Below the pieces are notes generated by a model. It did not search any database. It saw only the letters and a list, made by a program, of their open reading frames with translations, and had not been told where the DNA came from. The position numbers and the translations under genes were made by a program. From NCBI GenBank assembly GCA_020796225.1, contig CM036768.1:42668789-42732788 (forward strand): 64,000 bases of DNA. The letters are read 5' to 3'. Shown here piece by piece: positions 22,080 through 33,512 of the stretch (position 1 is its first letter; each line of letters starts with the position of its first letter). The DNA comes from Arion vulgaris (lineage: Eukaryota; Mollusca; Gastropoda; Stylommatophora; Arionidae).

Positions 22080-23975
22080 AGATGCAGTTGAAGTCTGGTC
22101 AGTTACAGTTGAAGTCTGGTCGGTTACAGTTGAAGTCTGGTCCGTTACAGTTGAAGTCTGGCCCGTTACAGTTGAAGTCTGGCCCGTTACAGTTGAAGTC
22201 TGGTCCGTTACAGTTGAAGTCTGGTCCGTTACAGTTGAAGTCTGGCCCGTTACAGTTGAAGTCTGGTCCGTTACAGTTGAAGTCTGGTCCGTTACAGTTG
22301 AAGTCTGGTCCGTTACAGTTGAAGTTTGGTCCGTTACAATTGAAGTCTGGTCCATTACAGTTAAAGTCTGGTCCGTCACAGTTGAAGTCTGGTCCGTCAC
22401 AGTTGAAGTCTGGTCCGTTACAGTTGAAGTCTGGTCTGTTACAGTTGAAGTCTGGTCCGTTACAGTTGAAGTCTGGTCGGTTACAGTTGAAGTCTGGTCC
22501 GTTACAGTTGAAGTCTGGTCCGTTACAGTTGAAGTCTGGTCTGTTACAGTTGAAGTCTGGTCCGTTACAGTTGAAGTCTGGCCCGTTACAGTTGAAGTCT
22601 GGTCCGTTACAGTTGAAGTCTGGTCCGTTACAGTTGAAGTCTGGTCCGTTACAGTTGAAGTTTGGTCCGTTACAATTGAAGTCTGGTCCATTACAGTTAA
22701 AGTCTGGTCCGTCACAGTTGAAGTCTGGTCCGTCACAGTTGAAGTCTGGTCCGTTACAGTTGAAGTCTGGTCTGTTACAGTTGAAGTCTGGTCCGTTACA
22801 GTTGAAGTCTGGTCCGTTACAGTTGAAGTCTGGTCCGTTACAGTTGAAGTCTGGTCTGTTACAGTTGAAGTCTGGTCCGTTACAGTTGAAGTCTGGTATG
22901 TTACAGTTGAAGTCTGGTCTGTTACAGTTGAAGTCTGGTCCGTTACAGTTGAAGTCTGGTCTGTTACAGTTGAAGTCTGGTCCGTTACAGTTGAAGTCTG
23001 GTCCGTTACAGTTGAAGTCTGGTCCGTTACAGTTGAAGTCTGGTCCGTTACAGTTGAAGTCTGGTCTGTTACAGTTGAAGTCTGGTCCGTTACAGTTGAA
23101 GTCTGGCCCGTTACAGTTGAAGTCTGGTCCGTTACAGTTGAAGTCTGGCCCGTTACAGTTGAAGTCTGGTCCGTTACAGTTGAAGTCTGGTCCGTTACAG
23201 TTGAAGTCTGGTCCGTTACAGTTGAAGTCTGGTCTGTTACATTGAAGTATGGTCCTTTACAGTTGAAGTATGGTCCGTTACAGTTGAAGTCTGGTCCGTC
23301 ACAGTTGAAGTCTGGTCCGTTACAGTTGAAGTCTGGTCTGTTACAGTTGAAGTCTGGTCCGTTACAGTTGAAGTCTGGTCCGTTACAGTTGAAGTCTGGT
23401 CCGTTACAGTTGAAGTCTGGTCTGTTACAGTTGAAGTCTGGTCCGTTACAGTTGAAGTCTGGTATGTTACAGTTGAAGTCTGGTCAGTTACAGTTGAAGT
23501 CTGGTCCGTTACAGTTGAAGTCTGGTCTGTTACAGTTGAAGTCTGGTCCGTTACAGTTGAAGTCTGGTCCGTTACAGTTGAAGTCTGGTCCGTTACAGTT
23601 GAAGTCTGGTCCGTTACAGTTGAAGTCTGGTCTGTTACAGTTGAAGTCTGGTCCGTTACAGTTGAAGTCTGGCCCGTTACAGTTGAAGTCTGGTCCGTTA
23701 CAGTTGAAGTCTGGCCCGTTACAGTTGAAGTCTGGTCCGTTACAGTTGAAGTCTGGTCCGTTACAGTTGAAGTCTGGTCCGTTACAGCTGAAGTCTGGTC
23801 GTTACAATTGAAGTATGGCCTTACGTTAGTATGGTCCGTTACAGTTGAAGTCTCGTCCGTTACAATTGAAGTCTGGTCCGTTACAGTTGAAGTCTGGTCC
23901 GTTACAGTTGAAGCCTGGTCTGTTACAGTTGAAGTCTGGTCTGTTACAGTTGAAGTCTTGTCCGTTATAGTTGAA
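22080..23975. repeat. 21-bp tandem array, about 90 copies, within the pogo-like relic
   Basis: The unit is 'cagttgaagtctggtccgtt' plus 'a'. Seven codons per unit keep several frames open: (LKSGPLQ)n and (VEVWSVT)n on plus, (TVTDQTS)n and (DFNCNGP)n on minus. The minus TVTDQTS frame continues the flanking transposase segment FLPSTITDK at its N-terminal edge. Block duplications of 336 bp (16 units; 22321 and 22657) and about 566 bp (22891 and 23457) are visible. Confidence 0.97.
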
Positions 23976-24140
23976 GGTAAAAACAACCTCAATACCCATC
24001 ATTCTTTATGAAGAGATAAATACCACAAGCCATACAATACACACACTCAATATTGGAAGAAATGAATGCTTGCACAAATGCATTTCCCATGAGTTCTCCA
24101 ACATCATAAATGGTAATTCGTGACAAGCAGGTCATGATCC

Positions 24141-24540
24141 ACTGTGCCCCACAATGATGTGACCCACTCTGTCCCGCTATCAGTCACCGTAGAAAAACTG
24201 TATCTCTTTCTCTAATGGGGAATACTACTTCTGTTCTTCATTATTTGTATTCCTAATACTACAAATAAGATTAGAACAATAACAAGTAATGGCTTGCTTA
24301 CGCCAGTTGTAAATATTAACAATTGTTCACATGATGTCAATATTTCGTTCAGACATGTGAAACTAAATCTTAACTAGAAATCTTACTTTCAACACTAAAA
24401 GTACAAAATGACAATGATGGCACACTAAGCGAAGATATGTAACTCTAGAAATGTTGTATTGTCTTTCACTGATTTCTTGACATATTTATCCCTAACGACA
24501 CATTGTATACCTTGACCCATTGTTTCCCGGTATTACCTAA
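24141..24540 (-). repeat. Dispersed repeat T, copy 2, and flanking sequence
   Basis: The complement of 24400-24535 matches 17684-17785. The stretch 24130-24180 carries 'gtgccccacaatgatgtgac', reminiscent of the start of copy 1. It may be the 5' end of the pogo-like element with an internal deletion, since transposase coding begins right next to it. Confidence 0.5.
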
Positions 24541-24780
24541 TGCAGAAGGGATCACATCTATGTCCTTGCCCATTCAATACACTCACGTTGACATACGACA
24601 TATAATTGTGTAGATAAAATTTGATATAAGAAATGTAATTGTGTAGATAAAATTTGATATAAGAAATGTAATTGTGTAGATAAAATTTGATATAAGAAAT
24701 GTAATTGTAAAGATGAACTTTGATATATGAAATGTAATTGTGTAGACAATCTTTGATATATGACATGTAATTGTGTAGAT

Positions 24781-24956
24781 TTTTTTCTTTTTCGATCCTG
24801 AAGCACTTGAGCTGAAAGCTCTTCGGCTCGGTGCCACGAACACCGTAAACCTGGGGAACCTGTAGCTTTTCTGCCAGTCCACGGAGTTGAACCCGCACAT
24901 ACAGAAGGCATGTCACACGTATTCCAACGAGCTACGAACACGCTGGTCACGCTGAC
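24781..24956 (-). mobile_element. tRNA-derived SINE in the 33-bp array
   Basis: On the minus strand a 176-bp insert starts with a tRNA-like part: TAGCTCGTTGG (A box) and GGGTTCAACTCC (B box) at a tRNA-like distance. It continues with a unique body ('cggtgttcgtggcaccgagc') and ends in an A-rich tail (plus-strand ttttttctttttc). The flanks aattgtgtagat at 24769-24780 and 24957-24968 repeat exactly, which fits a target-site duplication, although the array itself could supply this match. No other copy was seen in the window. Confidence 0.72.
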
Positions 24957-25009
24957 AATTGTGTAGATAAACTATGATATATGGCATATAATTGTGTAGA
25001 TAATATAAT

Positions 25010-26364
25010 ACAATATAATTCCTCTCGTACCGTTATACGTTACATAAGGCCTGTAAGTAATTTCTCCATACCGCTCTATCCTGGCAACTCTCTCGATCTC
25101 CATGGAACTGAGACCGATATTCCCTGCCTCTCTCAGCAAAGTTCGTTTCAGGGTCTCTTTAGGTCGACCTCTTTCTTGAACCCTTTGCATCCCACTTCAA
25201 TGCCTGCTTTAATATTCGTTGATCATTTCTCCTCAAGGTGTACCCAACATATCTCCATCTTCTCTTTCTTATAACAGTTGTCACTAGTGGTTGACCAGAC
25301 GTGTCTCTGATTTCATCACTTCTCCTGAATTCGTTATATCGTTGAAAATGTTCTTCGTTAATTGGTAGGAGCTGTTTCTTGTCTCTTTGTCAAACTTGAG
25401 TAGTACTGGGGGATCAGGTCTATTTAATATTTCTTCAAAATGTTCTGCCTATCTTTTCTTCTGCTTGGTATCTGAGGGTAGGAACTTTACCATCTTCACT
25501 CTTGATTGGGCCACCTTTGAAACAAAAGTTCCAGTAAGTTGTTTTAGTGTGTTGTATAGCATTTTACTGTTTCAGTCTTAGTGCCTTTTCCCTTCTTCGG
25601 CAAGTCGATTGACATATGCTATTTTATCTTTTCTAGCCGTTCTTTTCACTTCCTTGTCTTTTAGTCTATATTCCTCTCTACCTTGGATTTCATTTGTTGC
25701 ATCCTTATTATTAAACATCGCTAGTTTCATCTTTCTTCAATACATTTCAGGTGTCACTGCTTATTCAGGGTTTTCTGTCTTTCGTCTTTTATCCTGCGCT
25801 ACTATTTGTTGCCCCCAATAGTGTGTCCTTTATCTTAGTCCATTTGTCTTCAATGTTCTGTTCATTTTCACTATTGAGTAACTCGAACCTATTCTTAAGT
25901 TCGAGCTGATATTCCTCTTTACTTCTTTATTTTGTAGCCTTTGACTGTCTATTCGCAGTTGTTCTTTTAGTATGGTGAATTTTTAATTTCAGTTTCAATT
26001 TACCTATGCATAAATTATGATCACTTCATACATCTGCCCCTCTGTATGCACGGACATCCAGTATGATGTTCTAAATTGTGTATTTATGCACATATGGTCA
26101 ATCTGATTCCTGGTCACTCCATCTGGTGAGTGCCAAGTAAGTTTATGAATTTCCTTATGTGCAAAGATGGAACCTCCAATTACTAAGTTTGACAACATAC
26201 ATAACGCCAGTTTTTTCCATTCTCATTCATTGTGTTTATTTCTTGTTTTCCTATAGCTCTCTCTACCTCTACATTATCACTTCCAACCTTGGCATTAAAG
26301 TCCCCATTACTACTAACAGGTCATGTTTTGGGTCTTGTTAATTTGATCTTGTAGTTGCTCATAA
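25010..26364 (-). mobile_element. LINE family B, copy 1, internally deleted
   Basis: It matches copies at 39805-42825 and 59190-61450. The 3' end (plus 'attcctctcgtaccgttata') has an AT-rich tail. The C-terminal segment 'GRPKETLKRTLLREAGNIGL' is followed, in plus coordinates near 25340, by sequence lying far upstream of it in the other copies, so about 1.2 kb including the RT is missing. The 5' part contains the endonuclease end '[20 protein letters not shown]'. Confidence 0.85.
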
Positions 26365-26749
26365 AACTTTGACATATGACATGTAAGTGTGTTGATGAAC
26401 TTTGACATATGACATGCAAGTGTGTAGATGAACTTTGACACATGACATGTAAGTGTGTAGATGAACTTTGACATATGACATGTAAGTGTGCAGATGAACT
26501 TTAACATATGACATGTAAGTGTGTAGATGAACTTTGACACATGACATTTAAGTGTGTAGATGAACTTTGACATGACATGCAAGGTGTAGATGAACTTTGA
26601 CATATGACATGTAAGTGTGTAGATGAACTTTGACATATGACATGTAAGTGTGTAGATGAACTTTGACATATGACATGTAAGTGTGTAGACAAAAAATGTC
26701 GATTTATCACTAGTTAACACAAAGCAACAGAATAAAAAAGAACCAGTAA

Positions 26750-26938
26750 CGAACGAATATCTCTTTCGATCTTTCTTTTTCGGCCATTTTGATGATTCTT
26801 ATTGTGATATATACACAGCCTTTGCCAAGAACGTTTATTTTACGTCACATCTTCAGTACCATTTGGAACTATGGTGCTTGTCCTTCGGCGACGTGTACAA
26901 TTTCAACCAGCATTTACTGGGTTCGCTCTGCGCATTAA
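26750..26938 (+). mobile_element. Dispersed repeat R1 fragment
   Basis: Contains 'tggtgcttgtccttcggcga' and 'cagcatttactgggttcgct', matching the R1 copies at 29090, 43310, 10270 (minus) and 55920 (minus). It abuts the 28-bp array. Confidence 0.7.
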
Positions 26939-26939
26939 T

Positions 26940-27906
26940 TAATTCAAGTATACATTCAGTCAATCATTTACTCAAGTGTACATTCAGTCAATCATTTACT
27001 CAAATCTACATTCAGTCATTCATTTACTCAAGTGTACATTCTGTCAATCATTTACTTAAGTGAACATTCTGTCAATCGTTTACTCAAGTGTACATTCTGT
27101 CCGTCATTTACTCGTGTACAATTCAGTCATTCATTTACTCAAGGTACATTCTGTCGTCATTTACTCAAGTGTACATTCAGTCATTCATTTACTCAAGTGT
27201 TCATTCAGTCATTCATTTACTCAAGTGTACATTCAGTCAGTCATTTACTCAAATGTACATTCAGTGATTCATTTACTCAAGTGTACATTCAGTCATTAAT
27301 TTACTCAAGTGCACATTCAGTCATTCATTTATTCAAGTGTACATTCAGTCATTCATTTACTCAAGTGTACATTCAGTCATTCATTTACTCAAGTGTACAT
27401 TCTGTCAATCATTTACTTAAGTGAACATTCTGTCAATCGTTTACTCAAGTGTACATTCTGTCCGTCATTTACTCAAGTGTACATTCAGTCATTCATTTAC
27501 TCAAGTGTACATTCTGTCCGTCATTTACTCAAGTGTACATTCAGTCATTCATTTACTCAAGTGTTCATTCAGTCATTCATTTACTCAAGTGTACATTCAG
27601 TCAGTCATTTACTCAAATGTACATTCAGTGATTCATTTACTCAAGTGTACATTCAGTCATTAATTTACTCAAGTGCACATTCAGTCATTCATTTATTCAA
27701 GTGTACATTCAGTCATTCATTTACTCAAGTGTACATTCAGTCATTCATTTACTCAAGTGTACATTCTGTCAATCATTTACTCAAATGTACATTCAGTCAG
27801 TCACTTACTCAAGTGTACATTCAGTCATTCATTTACTCAAGTGTACATTCAGTCATTCATTTACTCAAGTGTACATTCAGTCAGTCATTTACTCAAATGT
27901 ACATAA
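26940..27906. repeat. 28-bp tandem array, about 34 copies
   Basis: The unit is 'tactcaagtgtacattcagt' plus 'cattcatt'. A block with the rare variants ttacttaagtgaac and tctgtccgtc occurs twice, 361 bp apart (27060 and 27421), so a segment of about 13 units was duplicated. Confidence 0.95.
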
Positions 27907-27914
27907 TATGTCAC

Positions 27915-30850
27915 TCACTCTTTCAATCTTTCCTCCTTCACTAACTCTCCTTCAACCATTACCTTCTCACTTTCACTAGTTCAATCATTCGCTTCACTCT
28001 ACTCGTTCAATCATTCCATCGCTCACTCTCACTCGTTCAATTATTCTCTCCCTCACTCTCACTAGTTCAATAATTTCCTTCTTCACTCTCACTCCTTCAA
28101 CCCTTCCCTCCCTCACTCTCTGAATCGTTCAATAATTCCCTCCCTCACTATCTCACTCGTTCAATAATTTCCTTTTTCACTCTCACTCATTCAATCATTC
28201 TCTTCTTCACTCTCACTTGTTCAGTCATCTCCTTCCTAACTTTCCCTGCTTCAATCATTTCCTCCCTCCCACTTTCACTAGTTCAATTGTTCCTTCCTCA
28301 ATCTCACTCGTTCAAAATAGTTCCTCTTTAAATCTCACTGGTTCAATCATTTCCTCCTTCACTCTCTCACTCGTTCAGTCATTCCTTCCACTCTCACTCG
28401 TTCAATCATTCCCTTTCACACTATCACTCGTTCAATCATTCCCTTCCTAACTCTCTCACTCGTTCAATCATTCCCTTCCACACTCTCACTCGTTCAATCA
28501 TTCCCTTCCTAACTCTCTCACTCGTTCAATCATTCCCTTCCACACTATTACTCGTTCAATCATTCCTTCTCACTCTCTCACCGTTCAATCATTCCACCCT
28601 CACTTTCACTTGTTCAATCATTTCCTCCTTCACTCTCTCACTAATTCAATCGTTCCTCCTCAATCTCACTCGTTCAATCAGTCTCCATCATTCTCACTCG
28701 TTCAATCATTCCCTTCCTCACTCTCTCACTCGTTCAATCATTCCCTTCCTAACTCTCTCACTCGTTCAATCTTTCCCCTTCCACACTATTACTCGTTCAA
28801 TCATTCCTTCCTCACTCTCTCACTCGTTCAATCATTCCCACCCTCACTTTCACTTGTTCAATCATTTCCTCCTTCACTCTCTCACTAATTCAATCGTTCC
28901 CTCCCTCAATCTCACTCGTTCAATCAGTCTCCATCATTCTCACTCGTTCAATCATTCCCTTCCTCACTTTCCCCACTCTGTTCAATCATTCCCTCCTCAC
29001 TCACTCGTTCAATCATTCCCATCCTCACTCTCACTCGTTTAATCATTCCCGTCCTCACTCTCACAAGTTCTCTCTTTCTCTCTCGCGATCGTTCTTAAGC
29101 CATTTTTATCATTCTTTATGATATAAACAGCCAAACATTAGAACGTGATGTACTTGCACAAGCCTTCAGTACCTATTGAAGCACATTTGCTTATCTTTCG
29201 GTGCTGTGTTCGATTTCAGCCAGCGTTTGTGTACGGTACTCTATCAGCTACCCTTTTGGCTGTCCCCAACCGAAACCCACAAGGCAGCGGGTTGCCATTT
29301 TCTTTTAGGACAGCGACCCTTAGACGGCCTGCCCTCCCGGGCTTATGAGCGCCATATGTCCAGCAAAACCGGTCGTTTCAATGAACATCTTGGTTTGTCA
29401 CCCATTCAGGTTCATGTACGGTTTGCTCCGCTAGTCTTTGATTGTCCCCAATCAAACTACAAGGCAGCAGTAGTTCACTGCGAGCGGAAACGCGCAATGG
29501 CTTTACCTCTGCTGGGCTTTCCAGATGTTCTGCACATTTGGATGGGACGCACACCCTCTTGCGTGTCATGCTTGCAGCGCCGCGCTTGCGTGCTTGTCGT
29601 TCTGCCGGCTTGCACTGGTTTTGCATCTGCTGGGCTTTCCAGTTGTACTGCTCATGTGGGTAGGACGTACACCCTCTTGATTGCCATGCTCGCCGCTGCG
29701 GTGCTTGCCCGCTTTCCACGCTTGCCGTGCCTTGCTGTACCGTCCTGCCCCTCTGTGGGGCCCAATATGACTTTGCTAGCGTGCGTGCTACCTCTGCTCT
29801 GAGGCCTGGTCACCAACGGCTTTTTCCGTGCTCACATTTTTCGTGCCGTCCGTATCGTGCTCATATTTGCCTGGACTGTCACCTTCTGTGACTCAAACCG
29901 GTCCCCACCCATGAGATGGGGTAACGGGTTTCACCCCATGTGATGCCATCCTTGCAACGTCCGAATGCGTGCTCGCTCTGCCTAGTGCCTACCTCATCAT
30001 TTCCGTCAATTCCCACTGGGCTGTCCGACTCGAGGGGTACAAACCGAGTTTCGCCCCATGATAGCCCACTGCAACCTAAACTCGACTCCCAGCATACTCA
30101 TCGGCTCTATAGAGGCGGCTCATGAGAGAGCATGCGCGGGCTCCGAATTTTGCCACACGCGAGTTAACGTCATTTCGATGGCTTAGATTCTTGCCCCCAT
30201 CTCTGTCATTTGGGGGAGGGTTGACTTTTGACCTATGTCGACAACGCGGTCCAACCGTCAACCAGCATACTCATCAGCTCAGAGAGGGGACTCAAGAGAG
30301 AGAATGTACGGGCTCGAGTTTCGTCCCGAGAGGTTCCCATGTATCCTTCTAGTTTTTTCCCCTTGGCCGGAGATGCGAACATTTTAGTCACCTGGGAGAT
30401 CGTTCGTCTATATTGCGAGCGGATCCCATCAAGCAGGACTACCTTTGCATCTCTACTTGCTCCAGAGTAGCCTTCTCACGGCACCTGCCCTCTTAGCCAG
30501 ACCGGAACTACGTCTGTTACCTGTGGTCACCACGTGGAGGTGAGGCAGGGATTAGAGCCATCTCCCTAATACTGGCGCACCACTTCCTTGCGCCTTTAAC
30601 CCCTCACTCGTTCAATCATTCCTTCTCACTCTATTCGTTCAATCATCCTTCCTAACTTACCTGTTCAATCCTTCCCTCCCTCACTTCACTCGTTCAATCA
30701 TTCCCTTCCTCACTCTCACTATAATCATTCCATTCCTCACTATCACTCGTTCAATCATCTCCTTCCTCACTCTCACTCGTTCAATCATCTTCTTCCTAAC
30801 TTTCACTCGTTCAGTCATGTCCTTCCTCCTATACTTGTTTCAATAATTTA
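27915..30850. repeat. Degenerate about 30-bp array, split by a GC-rich insertion
   Basis: Units read 'cactctcactcgttcaatca' plus 'ttcccttcct' with variable length. Segments are 27915-29065 and 30603-30850. A larger block recurs (28600-28700 and 28845-28945 share 'ctcactaattcaatcgttcc'). Confidence 0.88.
29070..30602 (+). mobile_element. GC-rich dispersed repeat (R1 start plus family G body), about 1.5 kb
   Basis: It starts with R1-like sequence ('cttatctttcggtgctgtgt', 'ccaaccgaaacccacaaggc') and continues into the G body also seen in opposite orientation at 8262-9058 and in altered form at 43310-44495. It ends at 'cttgcgcctttaacccc' where the host array resumes. Base composition differs sharply from the host. 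Long open frames exist, but no domain was recognised. R1 and G may be two ends of one element. Confidence 0.72.
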
Positions 30851-31379
30851 CTTTTATTCTTCATGTCAGTCTGTCTTGACTCTTCATACAAAACTCACAA
30901 ACTCAAGCACACATGTTACTATCATTTATTTTGTCCAAATAGCTTCAGAACTGTCAAACAATCCAGTGCACTGGACAATGCCAAAATGAAGTTCTCATCT
31001 ATGAAATGTAGATATATTAAAGTTGTCACCTGGACATCGTTAACAAATTGAAGCTGTCATATAGGAAATGTAAATATACTAAAGTGGTCACCTGGACCAG
31101 GCTGACAAATGAAAGTCCACTATAAATGTAGCTTAGGTATAAAGTTCACACTTGATCTGGTACATGTATATTGAAATTTCACCTGTATCGGGAGAAACTA
31201 ACATATGTTCTCACCTGTTCATTGTGGAGACTAACAAATATTCTCACCTGTACATAGAGATATAATCTAACACACCATATTTTGACATTAAACGAGCTGC
31301 CTCATGTTTTTATCCGAGCAGTCTAACTCCAATATGTTTTACAATCATCATCACTATCATCAGGTGCGTTGGCTGGTGT
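30851..31379. other. AT-rich sequence, nothing recognised
   Basis: Loose similarity between 31010-31070 and 31060-31110 ('aaatgtagatatattaaagt' against 'aaatgtaaatatactaaagt') suggests an old short duplication. No exon could be supported. Confidence 0.4.
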
Positions 31380-31910
31380 AGGGGATCATGGATCTCCACA
31401 AACTTTGCTATCATCTCAGATATTGAAGCTCTTCAGTGCCATGAAATGAAGCTGTTTAATATTTGATCTCCTGTCTTCCCTGTCTCGTCTCCTTCAATTT
31501 TATCAGATGTCCCAATGTTTTAAATTTCATTCTCATCATATGTCTGAAAATGATGACTGCTTTTTCTTATATCGACAATATGTTTTCTAAAACTTTCATT
31601 CTCATCATATGTCTGAAAAATGATGACTACTTCTTTCTTATATCGACAATATGTTTTCTAAAACTTTCATTCTCATCATATGTCTAAAAAATGATGACTG
31701 CTTCTTTCTTATATCGACAATATATTTTCTCTGTATCGTGGCTTCCATCAACATCTCTACATTTGTTATTTTAGCAGTCCATGGGATTATCATTATTCTT
31801 TTGTAAAACGATATCTCTGTGACTTCCAGAGATGTTTGTATCTGTTTGTTTACCATCCATGACCATCTCATCACCCGTATGTCAGTATTTACTCTATGTA
31901 GCACTGAATA
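31380..31910 (-). mobile_element. LINE C-terminal fragment with internal triplication
   Basis: The minus strand reads 'ISFYKRIMIIPWTAKITNVE' and 'DIRKKQSSFFRHMMRMKVLE', the post-RT domain of a non-LTR element. The plus end near 31380 is its 3' side. The HMMRMKVLENIL coding segment is tandemly triplicated (31530-31735). Confidence 0.78.
31530..31735. repeat. 70-bp tandem repeat, 3 copies, from LINE coding sequence
   Basis: The unit carries 'attctcatcatatgtctgaa' and 'tatatcgacaatatgttttc'. The minus-strand translation of the unit is the LINE C-terminal motif itself, so the repeat arose from within the element. Confidence 0.85.
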
Positions 31911-32309
31911 ACACTCATTCTGACCTCAATTGATAATGACATGTTGCTTATAATTCGTCTCATTTTCTGGGAAAGCAACTTTTGGGCCTTTTCCCAATCT
32001 GCTCTTTATTTTAATACTACAATGTATTTAAATTGACGTACTTCTCTTCCCCATTAGAATACCTTATCGAAGTTGGGGGGTTCGTGTGCCTTGAAGAAAC
32101 TCCCGAGAGGTCTAACCATGCCGACGAGACTGAATGTAAAAGTTCAGACAATAGGAGGAGCAAAGCAGGCCCCATAAGGGACTGCGTGAACCAATGACGA
32201 GTGGTAGTTGCTCTGACTGCAACCAACTTTTCGCAGTTATGTTAAATGGCAGTCCTTCACTCTTTTTAAGGAGGGCATATTTTTCTTGTCTTATCTTCTA
32301 CTTCTATTA
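31911..32309. other. No feature recognised
   Basis: Mixed sequence between a LINE fragment and a short tandem repeat. No coding, splice or repeat signal could be supported. Confidence 0.35.
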
Positions 32310-32311
32310 CA

Positions 32312-32492
32312 ACTTTCATATCCTTCGAGTTAGAACACAGTCTGTTCCAGCAATACAACTTTCATATCCCTTTGAATTAGAACACAGTCTGTTCCAGCAA
32401 TACAACTTCATATCCTTCGAGTTAGACTACAGTCTATTCCAGCAATACAACTTTCATATCCTTCCATAGTTAGACTACAGTCTGTTCCAACA
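32312..32492. repeat. 46-bp tandem repeat, 4 copies
   Basis: The unit carries 'atccttcgagttagaacaca' and 'gtctgttccagcaatacaac', with substitutions and a small indel in copies 3 and 4. Confidence 0.9.
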
Positions 32493-32604
32493 AAAGAAAA
32501 GCTGAAGTCGGAGACAACCAGCCAAGAGGGCACTATAGCAATCAGGTTGCCACTCACTAACACATAATCAGTAAGTAAACTGTTCAGAAAATTACATCTA
32601 TCTT

Positions 32605-33512
32605 CTTTAATTTTTTCTTCTTGTCTGCAATCTTGTTTAATGTTTTCTTCTTGTCTACAATCTTGTTTAATGTTTTCTTCTTGTCTACAATCTTGTTTAA
32701 TGTTTTCTTTTTGTCTACAATCTTGTTTAATGTTTTCTTTTTGTCTACAATCTTGTTTAATGTTTCTTCTTGTCACAATCTTGTTTAATGTTTTTCTTTG
32801 TCTACAATCTTGTTTAATGTTTTCTTTTGTCTACAATCTTGTTTAATGCTTTTCTTGTTGTCTGCAATCTTGTTTAATGTTTTCTTCTTGTCTACAATCT
32901 TGTTTAATGTTTTCTTCTTGTCTACAATCTTGTTTAATGTTTTCTTCTTGTCTACAATCTTGTTTAATGTTTTCTTCTTGTCTACAATCTTGTTTAATGT
33001 TTTCTTCTTGTCTACAATCTTGTTTAATGTTTTCTTTTTGTCTACAATCTTGTTTAATGTTTTCTTCTTGTCTACAATCTTGTTTTTTTAATTTGTTTTC
33101 TTCTTGTCTACAATCTTGTTTAATGTTTCTTTTGTCTCAATCTTGCTTAATGTTTTCTTCTTGTCTACAATCTTGTTTAATGTTTTCTTCTTGTCTACAA
33201 TCTTGTTTAATGTTTTCTTCTTGTCTACAATCTTGTTTAATGTTTTCTTCTTGTCTACAATCTTGTTTAATGTTTTCTTTTTGTCTACAATCTTGTTTAA
33301 TGTTTTCTTTTTGTCTACAATCTTGTTTAATGTTTTCTTCTTGTCTACAATCTTGTTTAATGTTTTCTTTTTGTCTACAATCTTGTTTAATGTTTTCTTT
33401 TTGTCTACAGTCTTGTTTAATGTTTTCTCCTTGTCTACAATCTTGTTTAATGTTTTCTTTTTGTCTACAATCTTGTTTAATGTTTTCTTCTTGTCTACAG
33501 TCTTGTTTTCCC
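32605..33512. repeat. 30-bp tandem array, about 30 copies
   Basis: The unit is 'tgttttcttcttgtctacaa' plus 'tcttgtttaa'. A few copies have 1-3 bp deletions that break the otherwise open frames. The right edge runs directly into the 3' end of a minus-strand LINE. Confidence 0.96.

Larger units (their letters stand above)
21060..24140 (-). pseudogene. pogo-like transposase relic, C-terminal part
   Basis: Minus-strand pieces appear in the order expected for pogo/jerky-type transposases: 'ITIYDVGELMGNAFVQAFIS' and 'ACGIYLFIKND' (24000-24120, the I-Y-D-I-A-E-L...GIYP-N-ND/IF region); 'LFLPSTITDKTSTVTDQ' (about 23950-23990, the FLPS.VTDRP region); 'ILKYLQNHPLCQRRKTAKTT' and 'VLTDTHVKEMFAAELLSK' (21800-21910, the R-K-T-A-x-x-T-V-L-T-D-T tail); and 'HKKAFTMPDELETFV' with 'DIHMKLPPPVEHVGTERMRK' (21110-21290, the C-terminal module after the zinc-binding motif). 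The DDE core is missing upstream. The relic is split by the 21-bp array, by stops and by a LINE at 21345-21625. No terminal inverted repeats could be fixed. Confidence 0.78.
24590..26692. repeat. 33-bp tandem array, interrupted by a SINE and a LINE
   Basis: The unit 'gacatgtaagtgtgtagatg' plus 'aactttgacatat' and its left-hand variants (atgtaattgtgtagataaaa...) occupy 24590-24780, 24957-25005 and 26365-26692. The left and right segments differ consistently, so they had diverged before or since the LINE at 25010-26364 split them. Confidence 0.93.

Noticed and set aside
21938..23992. 607-, 435-, 251- and 234-codon open frames (VEVWSVT, LKSGPLQ, TVTDQTS) as genes
   Set aside because: Frames are open on both strands because the unit is 21 bp. 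Only the minus TVTDQTS frame has a rationale, as an expansion within a dead transposase.
29145..29802. 208-codon frame in the GC-rich repeat as a gene
   Set aside because: Part of a dispersed repeat. The frame is not kept in the other copies and no domain was recognised.
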